A stretch of 6,366 nucleotides of DNA from RGIG3528 sp045640725 (GTDB lineage Bacteria > Bacillota > Clostridia > Lachnospirales > Lachnospiraceae): NCBI GenBank assembly GCA_045640725.1, contig JAZUFN010000230.1:1-6366 (forward strand), read 5' to 3'. Below the pieces are notes generated by a model. It was given only the letters and a program-made list of their open reading frames with translations, did no database searches and was not told where the DNA came from. Shown piece after piece: positions 6,264 through 6,366 of this stretch. Within the stretch, counting starts at the first letter, position 1; each line of letters starts with the position of its first letter. Position numbers and translations under genes: made by a program.

Positions 6264-6366
6264 CTGGCAGAGGGTGAGATGCCAAATTGGCGTTTAAAAA
6301 GCTTGGAAAAGTGAAATTCATCATAAAAGCCGTAGCTGAGCGCAATATCCCGGAGGCTTCGTCCGG
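6254..6366 (-). CDS. AraC-family transcriptional regulator, C-terminal fragment (cut by window edge)
   Basis: Only the last 36 codons and the stop are inside the window; the gene continues beyond 6366. The minus-strand frame ending at TAG (6256-6254) reads GRSLRDIALSYGFYDEF followed by HFSKLFKRQFGISPSARKK. This is the second helix-turn-helix of an AraC/XylS DNA-binding domain: the RDIALSYGF helix, the FHFSKLFKRQFG recognition region and the GISPS tail are diagnostic. It should bind DNA and control transcription, but its sensor domain and targets are not visible. It converges on the diguanylate cyclase gene, and its last codons and stop lie inside the shared terminator stem. A longer open frame in the same place (6058-6345) is in another frame and has no family resemblance. 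Family is confident; specific function unknown. Confidence 0.88.
   Translation of the reverse strand, partial: GRSLRDIALSYGFYDEFHFSKLFKRQFGISPSARKK

Noticed and set aside
6058..6345. 95-codon minus-strand frame across the end of the cyclase and the terminator
   Set aside because: It overlaps the GGDEF C-terminus and the hairpin. The neighbouring frame gives an unmistakable AraC-family tail, which explains the coding signal there.

Overview
The window looks like chromosomal DNA from an anaerobic, low-to-moderate GC Firmicute of the class Clostridia, most likely Lachnospiraceae (Butyrivibrio/Pseudobutyrivibrio/Roseburia-like). This placement is an inference. It rests on the style of the proteins (a clostridial-type GuaA, a short TtcA-family enzyme ending in a CPVDG motif, a GGDEF domain with a DINGLK metal loop), strong purine-rich ribosome binding sites and AT-rich intergenic DNA. 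Nothing in it marks a phage, plasmid, insertion sequence or CRISPR array.

Layout: (1) 21-1598, minus strand, guaA, complete GMP synthase. (2) 1599-1868, a divergent intergenic region with one good promoter facing each way. The two -10 regions share a 13-bp sequence in inverted orientation, and an imperfect hairpin lies between them. (3) 1869-4382, plus strand, three tightly packed genes that read as one operon: a CapA-family (PGA_cap) surface lipoprotein with a Thr/Ser/Asn-Pro repeat linker, a TtcA-family PP-loop ATPase, and an NT5C-type HAD 5'-nucleotidase. The gaps are 3 and 9 nt. (4) 4383-4469, a short AT-rich gap with no convincing terminator or promoter. (5) 4470-6221, plus strand, a soluble GGDEF diguanylate cyclase with three tandem, highly diverged PAS-like repeats in front. 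(6) 6223-6263, a strong bidirectional rho-independent terminator. (7) 6254-6366, minus strand, the 3' end of an AraC-family regulator that runs off the window; its stop codon lies inside the terminator stem.

The genes do not form an obvious single pathway. GuaA makes GMP, whose product GTP is the substrate of the diguanylate cyclase. The nucleotidase is likely to dephosphorylate (deoxy)nucleotides, and the TtcA-like enzyme probably thiolates tRNA. Nucleotide and tRNA metabolism is therefore a loose theme, with a cell-surface CapA protein at the head of the operon. The most informative details are the three-repeat sensor region of the cyclase, its missing I-site, the incomplete AraC gene hidden at the right edge, and the unexplained CapA/TtcA/NT5C gene grouping. 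I see no clear evidence of a wholly new system.
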